NCBI RefSeq assembly: GCF_022968825.1
Contig: NZ_JALHKS010000007.1
Location: 1 to 64,000, forward strand
Origin: Chryseobacterium salipaludis
Lineage (GTDB): Bacteria > Bacteroidota > Bacteroidia > Flavobacteriales > Weeksellaceae
DNA length: 64,000 bases
Direction: 5' to 3'
The translations under genes were made by a program, and so were the position numbers. Below the pieces are notes generated by a model, which saw only the letters and a program-made list of their open reading frames with translations, was not told the DNA's origin and did no database searches. Positions 36,867-46,616 of the stretch are shown here, in pieces. Within the stretch, counting starts at the first letter, position 1. Every line of letters starts with the position of its first letter.

Positions 36867-37280
36867 TTAACCTATTTTGGGCGGTTCCCAAATGGTATGG
36901 AATCCACCGGAGTAATGGGGATTCTGATAAAAGAAATTAGAATTTTTGTCATCGTAACCGGACGCTTCGTTTTTAGAATCCTCTAAAAATTTGCTGTCTG
37001 CTAGAATGGTATACTGAGCAGTGCTGCAAAGGTTACCGCTGCAATTTCCTGAGCATCCATCGGTTTGACAATTGTGTGATTTTGGGTGACAGCATTCTTC
37101 TTTGCAATCGCCGCTGTCGCAAGACGGCTGTATCTGTGCGAATGACTGTTTTATGAAAGTTTGCGAACTGGTCGCGGTTTTAATAACCTGCTTCTCCTTT
37201 GTACTGCAAGCCTGAGAAATCCCTGGCGCCAATAACGCGAGTGTAAGGGAAAGCAACAGTATTTTAAAATGTCCGTGCAT
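36867..37280 (-). CDS. Small secreted Cys-rich protein ending in WEPPKIG
   Basis: 137 residues from the ATG at 37280, chosen because a signal peptide follows directly (HFKILLLSLTLALLAPGISQ). The mature part is rich in Cys and His (CDSGDCKEECCHPKSHNC, CSGNCSGNLC), likely a metal-binding loop, and closes with FHTIWEPPKIG. The same C-terminal WxPPKIG closes the small protein at 45209, although the rest differs. It is the last gene of the second metal operon, after the P1B-2 ATPase. Confidence 0.7.
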   Translation of the reverse strand: MHGHFKILLLSLTLALLAPGISQACSTKEKQVIKTATSSQTFIKQSFAQIQPSCDSGDCKEECCHPKSHNCQTDGCSGNCSGNLCSTAQYTILADSKFLEDSKNEASGYDDKNSNFFYQNPHYSGGFHTIWEPPKIG

Positions 37281-37366
37281 TATAAAGTAAAGCTGTACAA
37301 ATGTAGGAATTATTTTCAACTTAACTGATGGCTGCGGTGAAAAAAACGGGCCGAAGCCCGCTATAT

Positions 37367-39469
37367 TTAAAATTTCATCTTCTGAATCCGTACTGCATTC
37401 AGAATGGCAAGCAGGGCTACGCCCACATCTGCAAAGACGGCTTCCCACATCGTCGCTAAGCCGCCCGCGCCTAATACCAGAACAATCGCTTTTACCCCAA
37501 AAGCCAATGCGATATTTTGCCATACAATTTTTTTGGTCTGCTTGCCCATATTAATGGCCATCGGAATTTTGGAAGGTTTGTCGTCCTGTATGACCACATC
37601 TGCCGTTTCTATGGTTGCATCGCTGCCAAGGCCGCCCATTGCGATGCCGATGTCACTTAAAGCGACAACCGGTGCATCGTTGACTCCGTCGCCGACAAAT
37701 GCCACCGTTTCATTCCGTGCTTTTATTTCTTTGACTTTATGCACTTTATCTTCCGGCAATAAATCCCCGAAAGCATTCGTGATTCCCAGTTTTTCTGCCA
37801 CGGCTTTGACCACGGTTGATTTATCACCGCTAAGCATCGTGACTTTTACTCCCAGACTGTGAAGTTTTTGCACTGTGTCAGCTGCGTCTTCCTTAATACT
37901 GTCTGCAATGGTAAGGTATCCAGCAAATTTTCCGTCATAAGCAACGGCAATTAATGTTTCTACAATATCATTTGGATTTACATCATATTCGATGTTGAAC
38001 TTATCCATCAGTTTAAAGTTTCCTACGAGTAGCTCTTTTCCCTGATATGATCCTTTCAAGCCATGACCTGCTATTTCTTCTCCATTGTCGAGAATAACAG
38101 TATGGTCGGGTTCACCGAGGTGTTCATGAATTGCAGTTGCGACCGGATGGGTTGATGAATTTTCGATTACATTCACTAATTTTAGAATTAAATCCCGGTC
38201 GAATTGCGGTTTCAGATTTACGGTCTGTACTTTGAAAACACCTTCAGTCATGGTTCCTGTTTTATCCATTACCACATTTTTGACCTCTGCTAACGCATCC
38301 AAAAAGTTACTACCCTTAAATAAAATTCCATTTCTGCTTGCGGCACCAATTCCACCAAAGTATCCGAGTGGAATACTAATCACTAATGCACATGGACAGG
38401 ATATTACCAGAAATATAAGGGCGCGATATAACCAGTCCCGGAAAATATATTCATCCACAAGAAAATACGGTGTCAGACAAATTGCCACGGCGAGAAACAC
38501 CACAATGGGGGTATAAATGCGGGCAAATTTCCTGATGAACAATTCAGTGGGTGCCTTCTGAGCCGTAGCATTCTGTACCAATTCCAGAATCTTAGAAAGT
38601 TTCGAATCACTGTAAAGGGTATTGACCTTCACCTGCGCAACAGTATTCTGATTAATCATCCCTGCAAGGACGGTATCATTTTTCTGTTTTGTATCCGGTC
38701 TGCTTTCACCCGTAAGTGCCGATGTATTGAACGAAGCGCTGTCTGAAATTAAAATTCCATCCAGGGCCAGTTTTTCGCCGGGTTTCAACTGGATGACCGA
38801 TTCGAGTGCGACGTCTGCAGCTTTAACGGTTTGTGGGCGATTATCTACTAAGATGGTCACTTCATCAGGACGCTGATCTAACAATTCAGCGATATTACCT
38901 TTTGCCCGCTGAACGGCTAAAGTTTGGAATACTTCGCCCACGGAGTAAAACAGCATTACCGCAACCCCTTCAGGATATTCACCAATGGCGAAAGCCCCAA
39001 TAGTGGCGATGGACATGAGGAAAAACTCCGAAAACACATCTCCTTTCCGGATACTTTCAAGCGCTTCTTTAAGAACCGGCAAACCTACCGGAATATATGC
39101 TGCTGCATACCAGCCAATCCGCACCCAATCCCTGAACCAGGATTGAAGGATCAAATAATCCATCGCTAATCCCACCATCAAAATCACGAAGGAAATAATT
39201 GCAGGCAGAAACAGCTGAAACGTTGATTTCCCCTGTGCTGAATGGTCATGACCATCATCCTCCGTATGTTCATCATCCTCGGTCAGTTTCTTAGACCCTG
39301 ACGGTGATTTTTTTGCGGAACGATATGCTTTGTCAGTGACACTGCAACAGCTGTCCTCGATCAGAACTTTAGCGCCTGCATCTTTGTATATCTTGCCTTC
39401 CTGCGGCGTGCAGCACAATTGATTGCTATTTTCGTCGTAGGTATGTGTATGTAATTTTTTATTTGACAT
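37367..39469 (-). CDS. Zn/Cd/Pb-type P1B-2 ATPase with Cys-pair N-terminus
   Basis: 700 residues. The N-terminus lacks an ordinary HMA fold but has two Cys pairs (LCCTPQEG, EDSCCSV) and an acidic/His stretch, as in some flavobacterial Zn/Cd pumps. The membrane metal site is CPC (about residue 356), phosphorylation site DKTGTMT (about 400) and hinge GDGVNDAP. The end contains FGVKAIVLVLGAGGLATMWE and VFADVGVALLAILNA, typical of ZntA-like P1B-2 pumps that export Zn(II), Cd(II) or Pb(II). It lies between the CzcB adaptor and the small Cys-rich protein. Confidence 0.9.
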   Translation of the reverse strand: MSNKKLHTHTYDENSNQLCCTPQEGKIYKDAGAKVLIEDSCCSVTDKAYRSAKKSPSGSKKLTEDDEHTEDDGHDHSAQGKSTFQLFLPAIISFVILMVGLAMDYLILQSWFRDWVRIGWYAAAYIPVGLPVLKEALESIRKGDVFSEFFLMSIATIGAFAIGEYPEGVAVMLFYSVGEVFQTLAVQRAKGNIAELLDQRPDEVTILVDNRPQTVKAADVALESVIQLKPGEKLALDGILISDSASFNTSALTGESRPDTKQKNDTVLAGMINQNTVAQVKVNTLYSDSKLSKILELVQNATAQKAPTELFIRKFARIYTPIVVFLAVAICLTPYFLVDEYIFRDWLYRALIFLVISCPCALVISIPLGYFGGIGAASRNGILFKGSNFLDALAEVKNVVMDKTGTMTEGVFKVQTVNLKPQFDRDLILKLVNVIENSSTHPVATAIHEHLGEPDHTVILDNGEEIAGHGLKGSYQGKELLVGNFKLMDKFNIEYDVNPNDIVETLIAVAYDGKFAGYLTIADSIKEDAADTVQKLHSLGVKVTMLSGDKSTVVKAVAEKLGITNAFGDLLPEDKVHKVKEIKARNETVAFVGDGVNDAPVVALSDIGIAMGGLGSDATIETADVVIQDDKPSKIPMAINMGKQTKKIVWQNIALAFGVKAIVLVLGAGGLATMWEAVFADVGVALLAILNAVRIQKMKF

Positions 39470-39520
39470 AAGTTTAAATTTTATGATAATGCTTTAGTGC
39501 TTACTTTGAATTGTAATTTC

Positions 39521-40744
39521 TTAATGTCCATGACCTTCCTCTCCCTTATTATTCATTTTAGCTAAGATAAAGAAGGCATTTTTAACTACTACTTTAGCAT
39601 TGTCGGGAATTGGTTTCAAAGGTGTGATTTGAGTATAGCCTAAATCTGTAACTCCTTTAGCCACTGGAATTTTTTCAAATCGCACTTCCTTTTCCTCAGA
39701 TTCTTTGTTATTGCTTGCTTCTCCTGAATCCGGTACATTTCCCCGATCTCCTTTGTTTTTATCATTTTGCCTAATAAAGATAAAATCCTGACCCTTATCA
39801 TTAACTATTGCGTCCGTAGGAACCGAGGCTGCAGTTTGGTTATCCAGACTGATAACGACTGTTACACTCATACCGTCAATAAGACCTGTCCGGTCTCCGA
39901 CGACTTGCGCATGAACAGGAACAGTTTTGCTTTCTCCTTCAAAGGCTGTACCTATTGAAGTTATTTTTGCATCATATTCTTTGCCTGGACTGGTGGTGAG
40001 TGTAAAGTGAATGGTTTGCCCCGGTTGTACTTTGGCCAAGTCTTTTTCATATACATAAATATCCAAATGCAGCGCTGAGTTGCTTACAATTTCGGCAATT
40101 GGCGAAGCCATATCTACATTACTCCCGATTTGCGCTATTACTTTACTTACCGTGCCGCTAATGGGTGCGCGTACTGAAAGGGCCGAACCATAACTTTGTG
40201 TTGCGCCGATGCTACCTAACTGTTTCTGCAATCCGGAGCGCTGGCTGCGTAATGTTGCAAGATCTGTCTGTGCCTGCTGAAGTTTCTTTAGCGGTGCGGC
40301 ATTACCTTTATAAAGCTGCTGTGCACGGGTAACTTCCAGTTCTGCCATCCTGATCTGGCCATTAACCTGCTGCAACTGCTGCTGCATCACAATTAGATCA
40401 GGGTTTGATATGGTTGCGATAACTTTTCCTTTTGATACATAACTTCCAGGTTGTACGTATAGGGAGCGTACTATGCCGCTGTATGATGGAGTAACAAATG
40501 CCTTATTCTGATTTGGAACCGTCAGCATACCGCTTACTTTTATGGTATTTGAAAGCTCCTTACTTTCAATACTGCCCATTTGAATTCCAACTGTCCTAAT
40601 CTGTTCGTCGGTGAAATGTGCCACATTAGGTTCTTCATGCTTCTCCACTTCACTTGCTTTTTGGTTTTCAGTGACTTGCGATTCCTTTTTACATCCTGTC
40701 AACAAGACAGAAACTGCAAAAATAAGGGTGATATATTTTTTCAT
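39521..40744 (-). CDS. czcB: CzcB-type RND periplasmic adaptor
   Basis: 407-residue lipoprotein (FAVSVLLTGC lipobox) with the membrane-fusion fold: lipoyl halves (SYSGIVRSLYVQPGSYVSKG, SAPISGTVSKV-like VRAPISGTVSKVIAQIGSNV), a long coiled hairpin (MQQQLQQVNGQIRMAELEV) and beta-barrel. It lacks the heavy-metal-binding domain found in both copper adaptors. An acidic/Asn-rich insert near residue 325 (GDRGNVPDSGEASNNKESEE) and a His-rich tail (GEEGHGH) are distinctive. It is coupled with the CzcA-TolC fusion encoded 20 bases upstream. Confidence 0.9.
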   Translation of the reverse strand: MKKYITLIFAVSVLLTGCKKESQVTENQKASEVEKHEEPNVAHFTDEQIRTVGIQMGSIESKELSNTIKVSGMLTVPNQNKAFVTPSYSGIVRSLYVQPGSYVSKGKVIATISNPDLIVMQQQLQQVNGQIRMAELEVTRAQQLYKGNAAPLKKLQQAQTDLATLRSQRSGLQKQLGSIGATQSYGSALSVRAPISGTVSKVIAQIGSNVDMASPIAEIVSNSALHLDIYVYEKDLAKVQPGQTIHFTLTTSPGKEYDAKITSIGTAFEGESKTVPVHAQVVGDRTGLIDGMSVTVVISLDNQTAASVPTDAIVNDKGQDFIFIRQNDKNKGDRGNVPDSGEASNNKESEEKEVRFEKIPVAKGVTDLGYTQITPLKPIPDNAKVVVKNAFFILAKMNNKGEEGHGH

Positions 40745-40764
40745 GTGATATTCTATTTTGGTAC

Positions 40765-43700
40765 TTAATTTTTAATGTAATAGTTATACTGAATAACGGC
40801 CAGGTTGTACTCATTTAATGCAACCAAGTAGTTTTTTCTGATGTCTATCGCTTGCGTAAAAAACTGATGCATTTCAGAAAACCCTATTTCCCCCGCTTTG
40901 TAACTGAGCATTGCCGCATTAAAAATTTGATCTGCCTGTTTTAAACCTATGCCTTCATAATATTTAAGCATTTCAGCAGCTTTCAGAATTTCTGTATAGG
41001 TGGTGCGAGCTTGTGCCGCGAACTGATTTTGCTGATAACGCAGCTGAGACTGTTGAATTTCTACCTCGGCTTTTGCAGATTGCAATTTTGCTTTATAAGC
41101 CGTTTTTCCAAAAATCGGAAAATCTACCGCTACAGAAAAACCCGTGATCGGATCCTTCATTCCGTATAATCGCTGAGAAAATATCCTTCCGGAAAAGTCA
41201 GGTTTGTTCTGCATTTTCTGAACATCTATATTCGCCCGTGCAATTTCTATATTCTGCCGCTGCAGGGCTAATGAGGGATGAAGACTGTCTGAGGGTAAAT
41301 CATCGAGCTCCAGTTTCTCCAGGTTTGTGTCTTTCGGCAGATATAACGATTGACTGTTAAGATAAAGACTTAATTGTTGCTGTTGTGCTGCAATATTCTG
41401 TAAATTTTGCTGGCGTTGGGCCTGAAGCTCCTTCATCCGAGCTTCTGCAGCAATATTTTCAAGACCGGCTGCTTCGCCAGTTTTGAAACGAAGGTTAGCA
41501 GCTTTGTACATGGACGTATAATATTCATCCAGTTTTTGGTAGAGTTTACCCACATCCTGAAGGTACCATAGCTGGTAAAAAGCGGTATTTACTTCCCTTT
41601 TTATCACCGCGTCCAGCATGTTTTTGTTCAGTTGGTGATATTTCAGCTGCTCCTCAAAATATTTTCTTTTCGCCTTATACAACCCGGGCCATTGGATGGA
41701 CTGCTGGATACCAATTTTAAAATCGCCATCCGGATCACTTGGTCTCATATCGTCGTTTTCTACAAAGATCCCAGTCTTCGGAATTTCACGTGCAGTTTTA
41801 GTTTCCAGTACGGCTTTATTGACTTGGGCACTGTTTACAGTGTACTGTAGATTATTATCTAAGGCTATATTTACCGCGTCATTTGGTGAAATTCTTTCCT
41901 GCGCACTAAGTGCACCTACGGAAGAACACAGTAAAATTATTAGCATTAAAAACGATTTTTTTTTACTAATTCTCAATTTATTTTTGATTTGATTCTTAGA
42001 ATTAAATATGATATACAGTAGAGGCAGGACAAATAAGGTAAGTAAGGTTGCTGTTACCAAACCTCCAATTACCACGGTCGCTAGCGGTCTCTGTACTTCT
42101 GCGCCGCTACCATTTGAAAAAGCCATAGGAAAGAATCCGAATGATGCGACTGCCGCCGTCATCAACACAGGGCGAAGCCTGGTGGTCGTACCTTGAATGA
42201 CTCTCCTGAAAATATTGTTAACGCCGGATTTCTGTAGATCCTTGAAGGTACTGACTAAAACAATTCCATTCAGAACTGCCACCCCGAATAGCGCAATGAA
42301 GCCGACTCCCGCTGAAATACTGAAAGGCATATCCCTAATCAGCAGTGCAAAGACCCCACCGATAGCACTCATTGGTATTGCGGTGAAAATAAGTATGCTG
42401 TCTTTGAAGTTACGGAAGGTGAAGTACAGTAAAAGAAAAATAAGAGCTAAGGCTACTGGAACTGCTATTTGCAATCGTGAAGAGGCCTGCTTCAAATTTT
42501 CGAATGTTCCACCGTATGTATAGTAATAGCCAGCGGGTAAGATGTTTGCATCATTAAGTTTGCTCTGAATTTCAGTTACTACACTTTCTACATCTCTATC
42601 TTTTACATTAAAGCCTACAACGATCCGGCGTTTGCCATCTTCACGACTGATTTGCGCCGGTCCGTCTTTATATTCAACCTTTGCTACCTGAGAAAGCGGA
42701 ATTTGCACGCCATTTTCAGTTGGAATAAACAGGTTACTCACGTCATCGATAGAACTTCTGCTCACACTGTCGAGCCGTGCGACCAAATTAAACTTTCTTT
42801 CGTCCTCAAATACCACTCCAGCGGTTTCGCCCGCAAAAGCTGTGCTCACTGTATGGTTTATATCCTCAATATTCAATCCATAAGAGGCCAGCCTGGCTCT
42901 GTCGTAAGTAATGGTTATTTGGGGCAAACCCACCGTCTGCTCAATTTGTGGTTCGGTGGCACCTTCTACTTTTTGTACTATTTTGGCAACTTCAGGTGCC
43001 AGTTTCGCAAGGGTATCTATGTTTTCACCAAATATTTTGACCGCTACGTCCTGGCGCACCCCGGTCATTAACTCGTTGAAGCGCATCTGTATCGGTTGTG
43101 AAACCTCGAAGAATACCCCGGGAATCATTTCGAGTTTTTCCATCATCTCAGCACTTAAGTCCTTATAAGATTTGTTACTGTCCTTCCATTCTTTTTGTGG
43201 TTTCAGGGTCACAATAAGGTCAGTTGCCTCGGGCGGCATGGGGTCTGTGGGAACTTCGGCACTACCGGTTTTACCCACTACGGTGTTCACTTCAGGAAAA
43301 GATTTCAGAATTCGGCTTGCCTGCATTGACGTTTCAATGCTTTGAGAAAGTGAGGTACCCTGTGGTAAAATACAGTGCACTGCAAAATCGCCTTCCTGCA
43401 ACTGCGGTATAAATTCACCACCCATCCTGGAAAACAGAAACAGCGAAATCGCAAGCAGCGCCACCGCACCGCCAACAACTGCGTATTTAAATGCAATTGC
43501 TTTCTGCAAAAGGGGCAGATGAAAATTCCGGATCTTCGCCATTATTTTATCTGCGAAAGTTTTTTTGGCGCTTATATTTTTAGACAGAAATAAGGCGGAC
43601 ATCATTGGTATATAGGTAAGCGAGAGTATTAATGCCCCTATAATTGCAAAAGACACCGTCTCTGCCATTGGGCGGAACATTTTACCTTCAATCCCCTGAA

Positions 43701-45093
43701 GTGAAAGAATCGGGAGATATACAATGAGGATAATGATCTGACCAAACACCGCAGAACTCATCATCTTTTTTGCACTTGACTGCACAGCTTGGTCCATCGT
43801 ATCTTGAGACAGTTTCTGGAAACGGTGATGGACAGCAAGAAAATGTAGAGTTGCTTCAACAATAATAACGGCACCATCTACAATAAGTCCAAAGTCAATA
43901 GCACCAAGACTCATCAAATTTGCACTGACACCAAATACATTCATCATTCCAAGCGCAAAAAGAAGTGACAGTGGTATTGCCGACGCCACAATAAGCCCAG
44001 CCCGTAAGTTACCCAGAAACAGAACCAACACAAGAACGACGATGAGTGCTCCTTCGACCAAATTGGTTTCTACGGTGCGGATCGCACGGTCCACTAAACT
44101 CGTTCGATCCAGAAAAGGCTCCACGATAATATCAGGCGGCAGTGATTTTTGTATGGTAACCATTTTTTCTTTGACCCGGCTCACTACTTGCGCAGAATTT
44201 TCACCTTTCAGCATCATTACAATACCACCCACTGCTTCTTTATCGCCATTATAAGTTAAGGCACCATATCTGACTGCACTACCAATTCTGGTTTCTGCAA
44301 CATCTTTTATAAGCACCGGAATGCCATTAACAGTTTTAATAACGGTATTGGAAATATCATCTAAAGATGAAATAAGGCCGATTCCCCGGATGAAATAAGC
44401 GTTGGGTTTTTTATCAATGTAAGCACCACCTGTATTTTCGTTATTTTTTTGAAGGGTTGTGAAAATATCTGCAATGGTCACGTTCATAGCTTTAAGTCTG
44501 TACGGATTGATAGCCACCTCATACTGCTTAAGTTTACCGCCGAAACTGTTAATTTCAGTTACGCCCGGTGTACCATAGAGTTGGCGGGCCACGACCCAAT
44601 CCTGCATAGTTCGAAGGTCGGTAGCGGAGTATTTGTCTTCTGACCCTTTTTTAGGGTGAATAACATACTGATAGATTTCTCCTAAACCGGTGGATACCGG
44701 AGACATTTCTGGCGTACCAATACCTTGTGGAATATTTTCCTCGGCTTCTTTCAGTTTTTCACTTATCAGCTGACGAGCAAAGTAAACATCGACGCTTTCT
44801 TCAAAAACGACGGTAATTACCGACAGGCCAAATCTGGAGATTGATCTCATTTCGGTAATTCCAGGAATATTGGCGAGGCTCCGCTCAATTGGAAAAGTCA
44901 CCAATTGTTCTGTTTCCTGTGCGGCTAATGTTGGTGTACTGGTTATAATCTGAACCTGATTATTGGTAATATCAGGTACAGCATCCAAAGGGAGTTTAGT
45001 AGCACTATACACGCCCCAGATGATTAGTGCGAAAGTCATGAGCCCAATTATGAGCTTGTTCTTTACACTAAACTGTATAATTTTATATAGCAT
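40765..45093 (-). CDS. czcA: CzcA-type RND heavy-metal pump fused to a TolC-like outer-membrane factor
   Basis: 1442 residues. Positions 1 to about 1030 are a complete heavy-metal RND pump (helix 1 IIGLMTFALIIWGVY; proton-relay helix LGAIDFGLIVDGAVIIVEA; MRFNELMTGVRQDVAV, the CzcA-type counterpart of the CusA Met motif). A basic stretch and hydrophobic segment with a signal-peptidase-like end (FLMLIILLCSSVGALSAQ, about 1041-1062) follow. The remaining ~380 residues form a TolC-family channel (ISPNDAVNIALDNNLQY; LKYYEGIGLKQADQIFNAAM). The internal signal suggests cleavage into inner- and outer-membrane products. Similar fusions are known in Bacteroidota. The substrate is probably Zn/Co/Cd. Confidence 0.92.
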   Translation of the reverse strand: MLYKIIQFSVKNKLIIGLMTFALIIWGVYSATKLPLDAVPDITNNQVQIITSTPTLAAQETEQLVTFPIERSLANIPGITEMRSISRFGLSVITVVFEESVDVYFARQLISEKLKEAEENIPQGIGTPEMSPVSTGLGEIYQYVIHPKKGSEDKYSATDLRTMQDWVVARQLYGTPGVTEINSFGGKLKQYEVAINPYRLKAMNVTIADIFTTLQKNNENTGGAYIDKKPNAYFIRGIGLISSLDDISNTVIKTVNGIPVLIKDVAETRIGSAVRYGALTYNGDKEAVGGIVMMLKGENSAQVVSRVKEKMVTIQKSLPPDIIVEPFLDRTSLVDRAIRTVETNLVEGALIVVLVLVLFLGNLRAGLIVASAIPLSLLFALGMMNVFGVSANLMSLGAIDFGLIVDGAVIIVEATLHFLAVHHRFQKLSQDTMDQAVQSSAKKMMSSAVFGQIIILIVYLPILSLQGIEGKMFRPMAETVSFAIIGALILSLTYIPMMSALFLSKNISAKKTFADKIMAKIRNFHLPLLQKAIAFKYAVVGGAVALLAISLFLFSRMGGEFIPQLQEGDFAVHCILPQGTSLSQSIETSMQASRILKSFPEVNTVVGKTGSAEVPTDPMPPEATDLIVTLKPQKEWKDSNKSYKDLSAEMMEKLEMIPGVFFEVSQPIQMRFNELMTGVRQDVAVKIFGENIDTLAKLAPEVAKIVQKVEGATEPQIEQTVGLPQITITYDRARLASYGLNIEDINHTVSTAFAGETAGVVFEDERKFNLVARLDSVSRSSIDDVSNLFIPTENGVQIPLSQVAKVEYKDGPAQISREDGKRRIVVGFNVKDRDVESVVTEIQSKLNDANILPAGYYYTYGGTFENLKQASSRLQIAVPVALALIFLLLYFTFRNFKDSILIFTAIPMSAIGGVFALLIRDMPFSISAGVGFIALFGVAVLNGIVLVSTFKDLQKSGVNNIFRRVIQGTTTRLRPVLMTAAVASFGFFPMAFSNGSGAEVQRPLATVVIGGLVTATLLTLFVLPLLYIIFNSKNQIKNKLRISKKKSFLMLIILLCSSVGALSAQERISPNDAVNIALDNNLQYTVNSAQVNKAVLETKTAREIPKTGIFVENDDMRPSDPDGDFKIGIQQSIQWPGLYKAKRKYFEEQLKYHQLNKNMLDAVIKREVNTAFYQLWYLQDVGKLYQKLDEYYTSMYKAANLRFKTGEAAGLENIAAEARMKELQAQRQQNLQNIAAQQQQLSLYLNSQSLYLPKDTNLEKLELDDLPSDSLHPSLALQRQNIEIARANIDVQKMQNKPDFSGRIFSQRLYGMKDPITGFSVAVDFPIFGKTAYKAKLQSAKAEVEIQQSQLRYQQNQFAAQARTTYTEILKAAEMLKYYEGIGLKQADQIFNAAMLSYKAGEIGFSEMHQFFTQAIDIRKNYLVALNEYNLAVIQYNYYIKN

Positions 45094-45129
45094 TTGTAAA
45101 AATTAAGGTTAATTGAAGGATAGAGCATA

Positions 45130-45148
45130 TTCCGTATTGTTCACGGAA
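45130..45148. promoter_or_regulatory. Short inverted repeat upstream of the CzcA fusion gene
   Basis: TTCCGT and ACGGAA are separated by seven bases in the 115-bp gap between the small Cys-rich gene and the pump gene. It may be an operator or a weak processing hairpin; the arms are short. Confidence 0.25.
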
Positions 45149-45208
45149 ATGCACGACTATTTAATAGCCGTATAATAATCCTACGAATATAAATCCGAAG
45201 GAAAAGTA

Positions 45209-45529
45209 TTAACCTATTTTGGGGGGCTGCCAGACACCGGCAGAGGCGAGAAGGGCGTAGTTGTAATTCTTCTCAGGAAGAATATCTTTAATAAATACAA
45301 CAATTTTCTGTGGAAGTAGTTTGGTGATTTGCAAAACAGTAATTGATATTCCACAGCAATTGCAGACGCAGAACGGCGTACAAAGATCCGCATGCTGATC
45401 CTGACTTTGTTCTAAATGAACATCCTCTGCGACACACACCTTATCCCCAAAACCATTCGCAGCATCGCTGCATGGTACTACGATGAGTGCCATAAAGAAT
45501 AAGGATAAGAGGAAGGCGATAATTTTCAC
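45209..45529 (-). CDS. Small secreted Cys-rich protein ending in WQPPKIG (DUF6660-like)
   Basis: 106 residues with a signal peptide (IIAFLLSLFFMALIVVPCSDA), a Cys-rich centre (LCTPFCVCNCCGISI) and a C-terminus ending VWQPPKIG. The pattern agrees with small secreted proteins annotated as DUF6660 in Bacteroidota, usually found ahead of metal efflux genes. It is first in the Zn/Cd/Co-type operon. The paired Cys suggest metal binding or sensing. A biochemical function has not been established to my knowledge. Confidence 0.72.
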   Translation of the reverse strand: MKIIAFLLSLFFMALIVVPCSDAANGFGDKVCVAEDVHLEQSQDQHADLCTPFCVCNCCGISITVLQITKLLPQKIVVFIKDILPEKNYNYALLASAGVWQPPKIG

Positions 45530-45607
45530 GGGCGCTAAGTTAGAAAAATTATTTTTTATCCAATATTGGAGGTAGGTATTTGTGCAATGACTTACTTCAT
45601 GTTATGA

Positions 45608-46092
45608 TTACAGCATATTAAATTTTTCCATCGCATTTATTTTAGTTTGATCTGCAATATCAATATAGGGCTTCATCGCAGCATAATCACTGTGACCTGT
45701 CCACTTCATCACGACCTGCGGTGGAATTCCTAATGCCAAAGCGTTGCAGATAAAAGTTCGTCTCCCAGCGTGAGAACTCATAATTGCGTATTTTGGGGAA
45801 ACTTCATCGAATTTCTGATTACCTTTATAATAGGTTTCGCGAATAGGTTCATCAATTTCTGCCATTTCCATTAGTTCCCGTAAATATTCATTCATTTTTT
45901 GATTGCTGATCACTGGGAAAGCTTTAGATTTTTCATACACTTCATCTTTGTATTTTTCGAGTATGGCTCTGCTGTGATCATTGAGTTCAATAATTAAACT
46001 ATCGGAAGTTTTTACCGTTATTATTTCGATGAAATTATCTTTAATGTCGCTTCGTTTTAAATTTTCTACGTCCGAATATCGCAACCCGGTGG
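45608..46092 (-). pseudogene. C-terminal fragment of a tyrosine recombinase
   Basis: Reads TTGLRYSDVENLKRSDI, SSHAGRRTFICNALALG, KWTGHSDYAAMKPYIDI: the Arg, His-x-x-Arg, His and Tyr of the tyrosine recombinase catalytic domain. The arm-binding and core-binding domains are missing. The fragment stops exactly where an unrelated methylase fragment begins on the other strand. It differs from the intact integrase at 50124 and so derives from another element. Confidence 0.85.
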
Positions 46093-46616
46093 TCTCGATG
46101 CTTTGAAACATGAGGGTATTTTGGCAATGGTTGTTCCGTCCGGCTGGTTAAACCGTCAGAAAAAGCTGAATAACGCTGAATTGTTAAGCGCTTATCGATT
46201 GCCAATTGGTGCCTTTGCGGGTACACAAATTGGAACGGATATTATAATTCTTAAAAAGAATAGTCAATCTCCCGCTCAAAATATTTCTGATTACTTCGAT
46301 AAAAACTCACAAAATATCTTAGGGGAAATTAGGGAGAAAACCAATCGCTTCGGCCGTTCGGAGATTTACGTTCATGGCAATCTGGATGATGCAATTGGAT
46401 TACTAACTAACCTTCGAAATAAAAAAAAATTGTCCGCACCGGCAATCTCTTCGAGGATCTAGTAATCAATGAACGTGATGTTAAGAAGATCGTTCCGCTA
46501 AAGAATATAATTCCTGAAATTCAAGATATTCGGAACAAATCTAAACTTGAGGATGAAACACTTAAAAAATCAGTTTTAGAAAAAATAGTCCAGGTTTTGG
46601 CGTTTAAGACAGTATA
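46088..46616 (+). pseudogene. C-terminal fragment of an N6-adenine DNA methylase/helicase-type protein
   Basis: From about 46088 the plus strand reads GGLDALKHEGILAMVVPSGW then AYRLPIGAFAGTQIGTDIII, the post-NPPY part of large Eco57I/N-12-class methylases common on Bacteroidota conjugative elements. The frame breaks at a nine-A run near 46430 and resumes in another frame (RTGNLFEDLVINERDVKKI to KIVQVLAFKTV, stop about 46616). The N-terminal thousand or more residues are missing. It is a non-functional relic. Confidence 0.7.
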
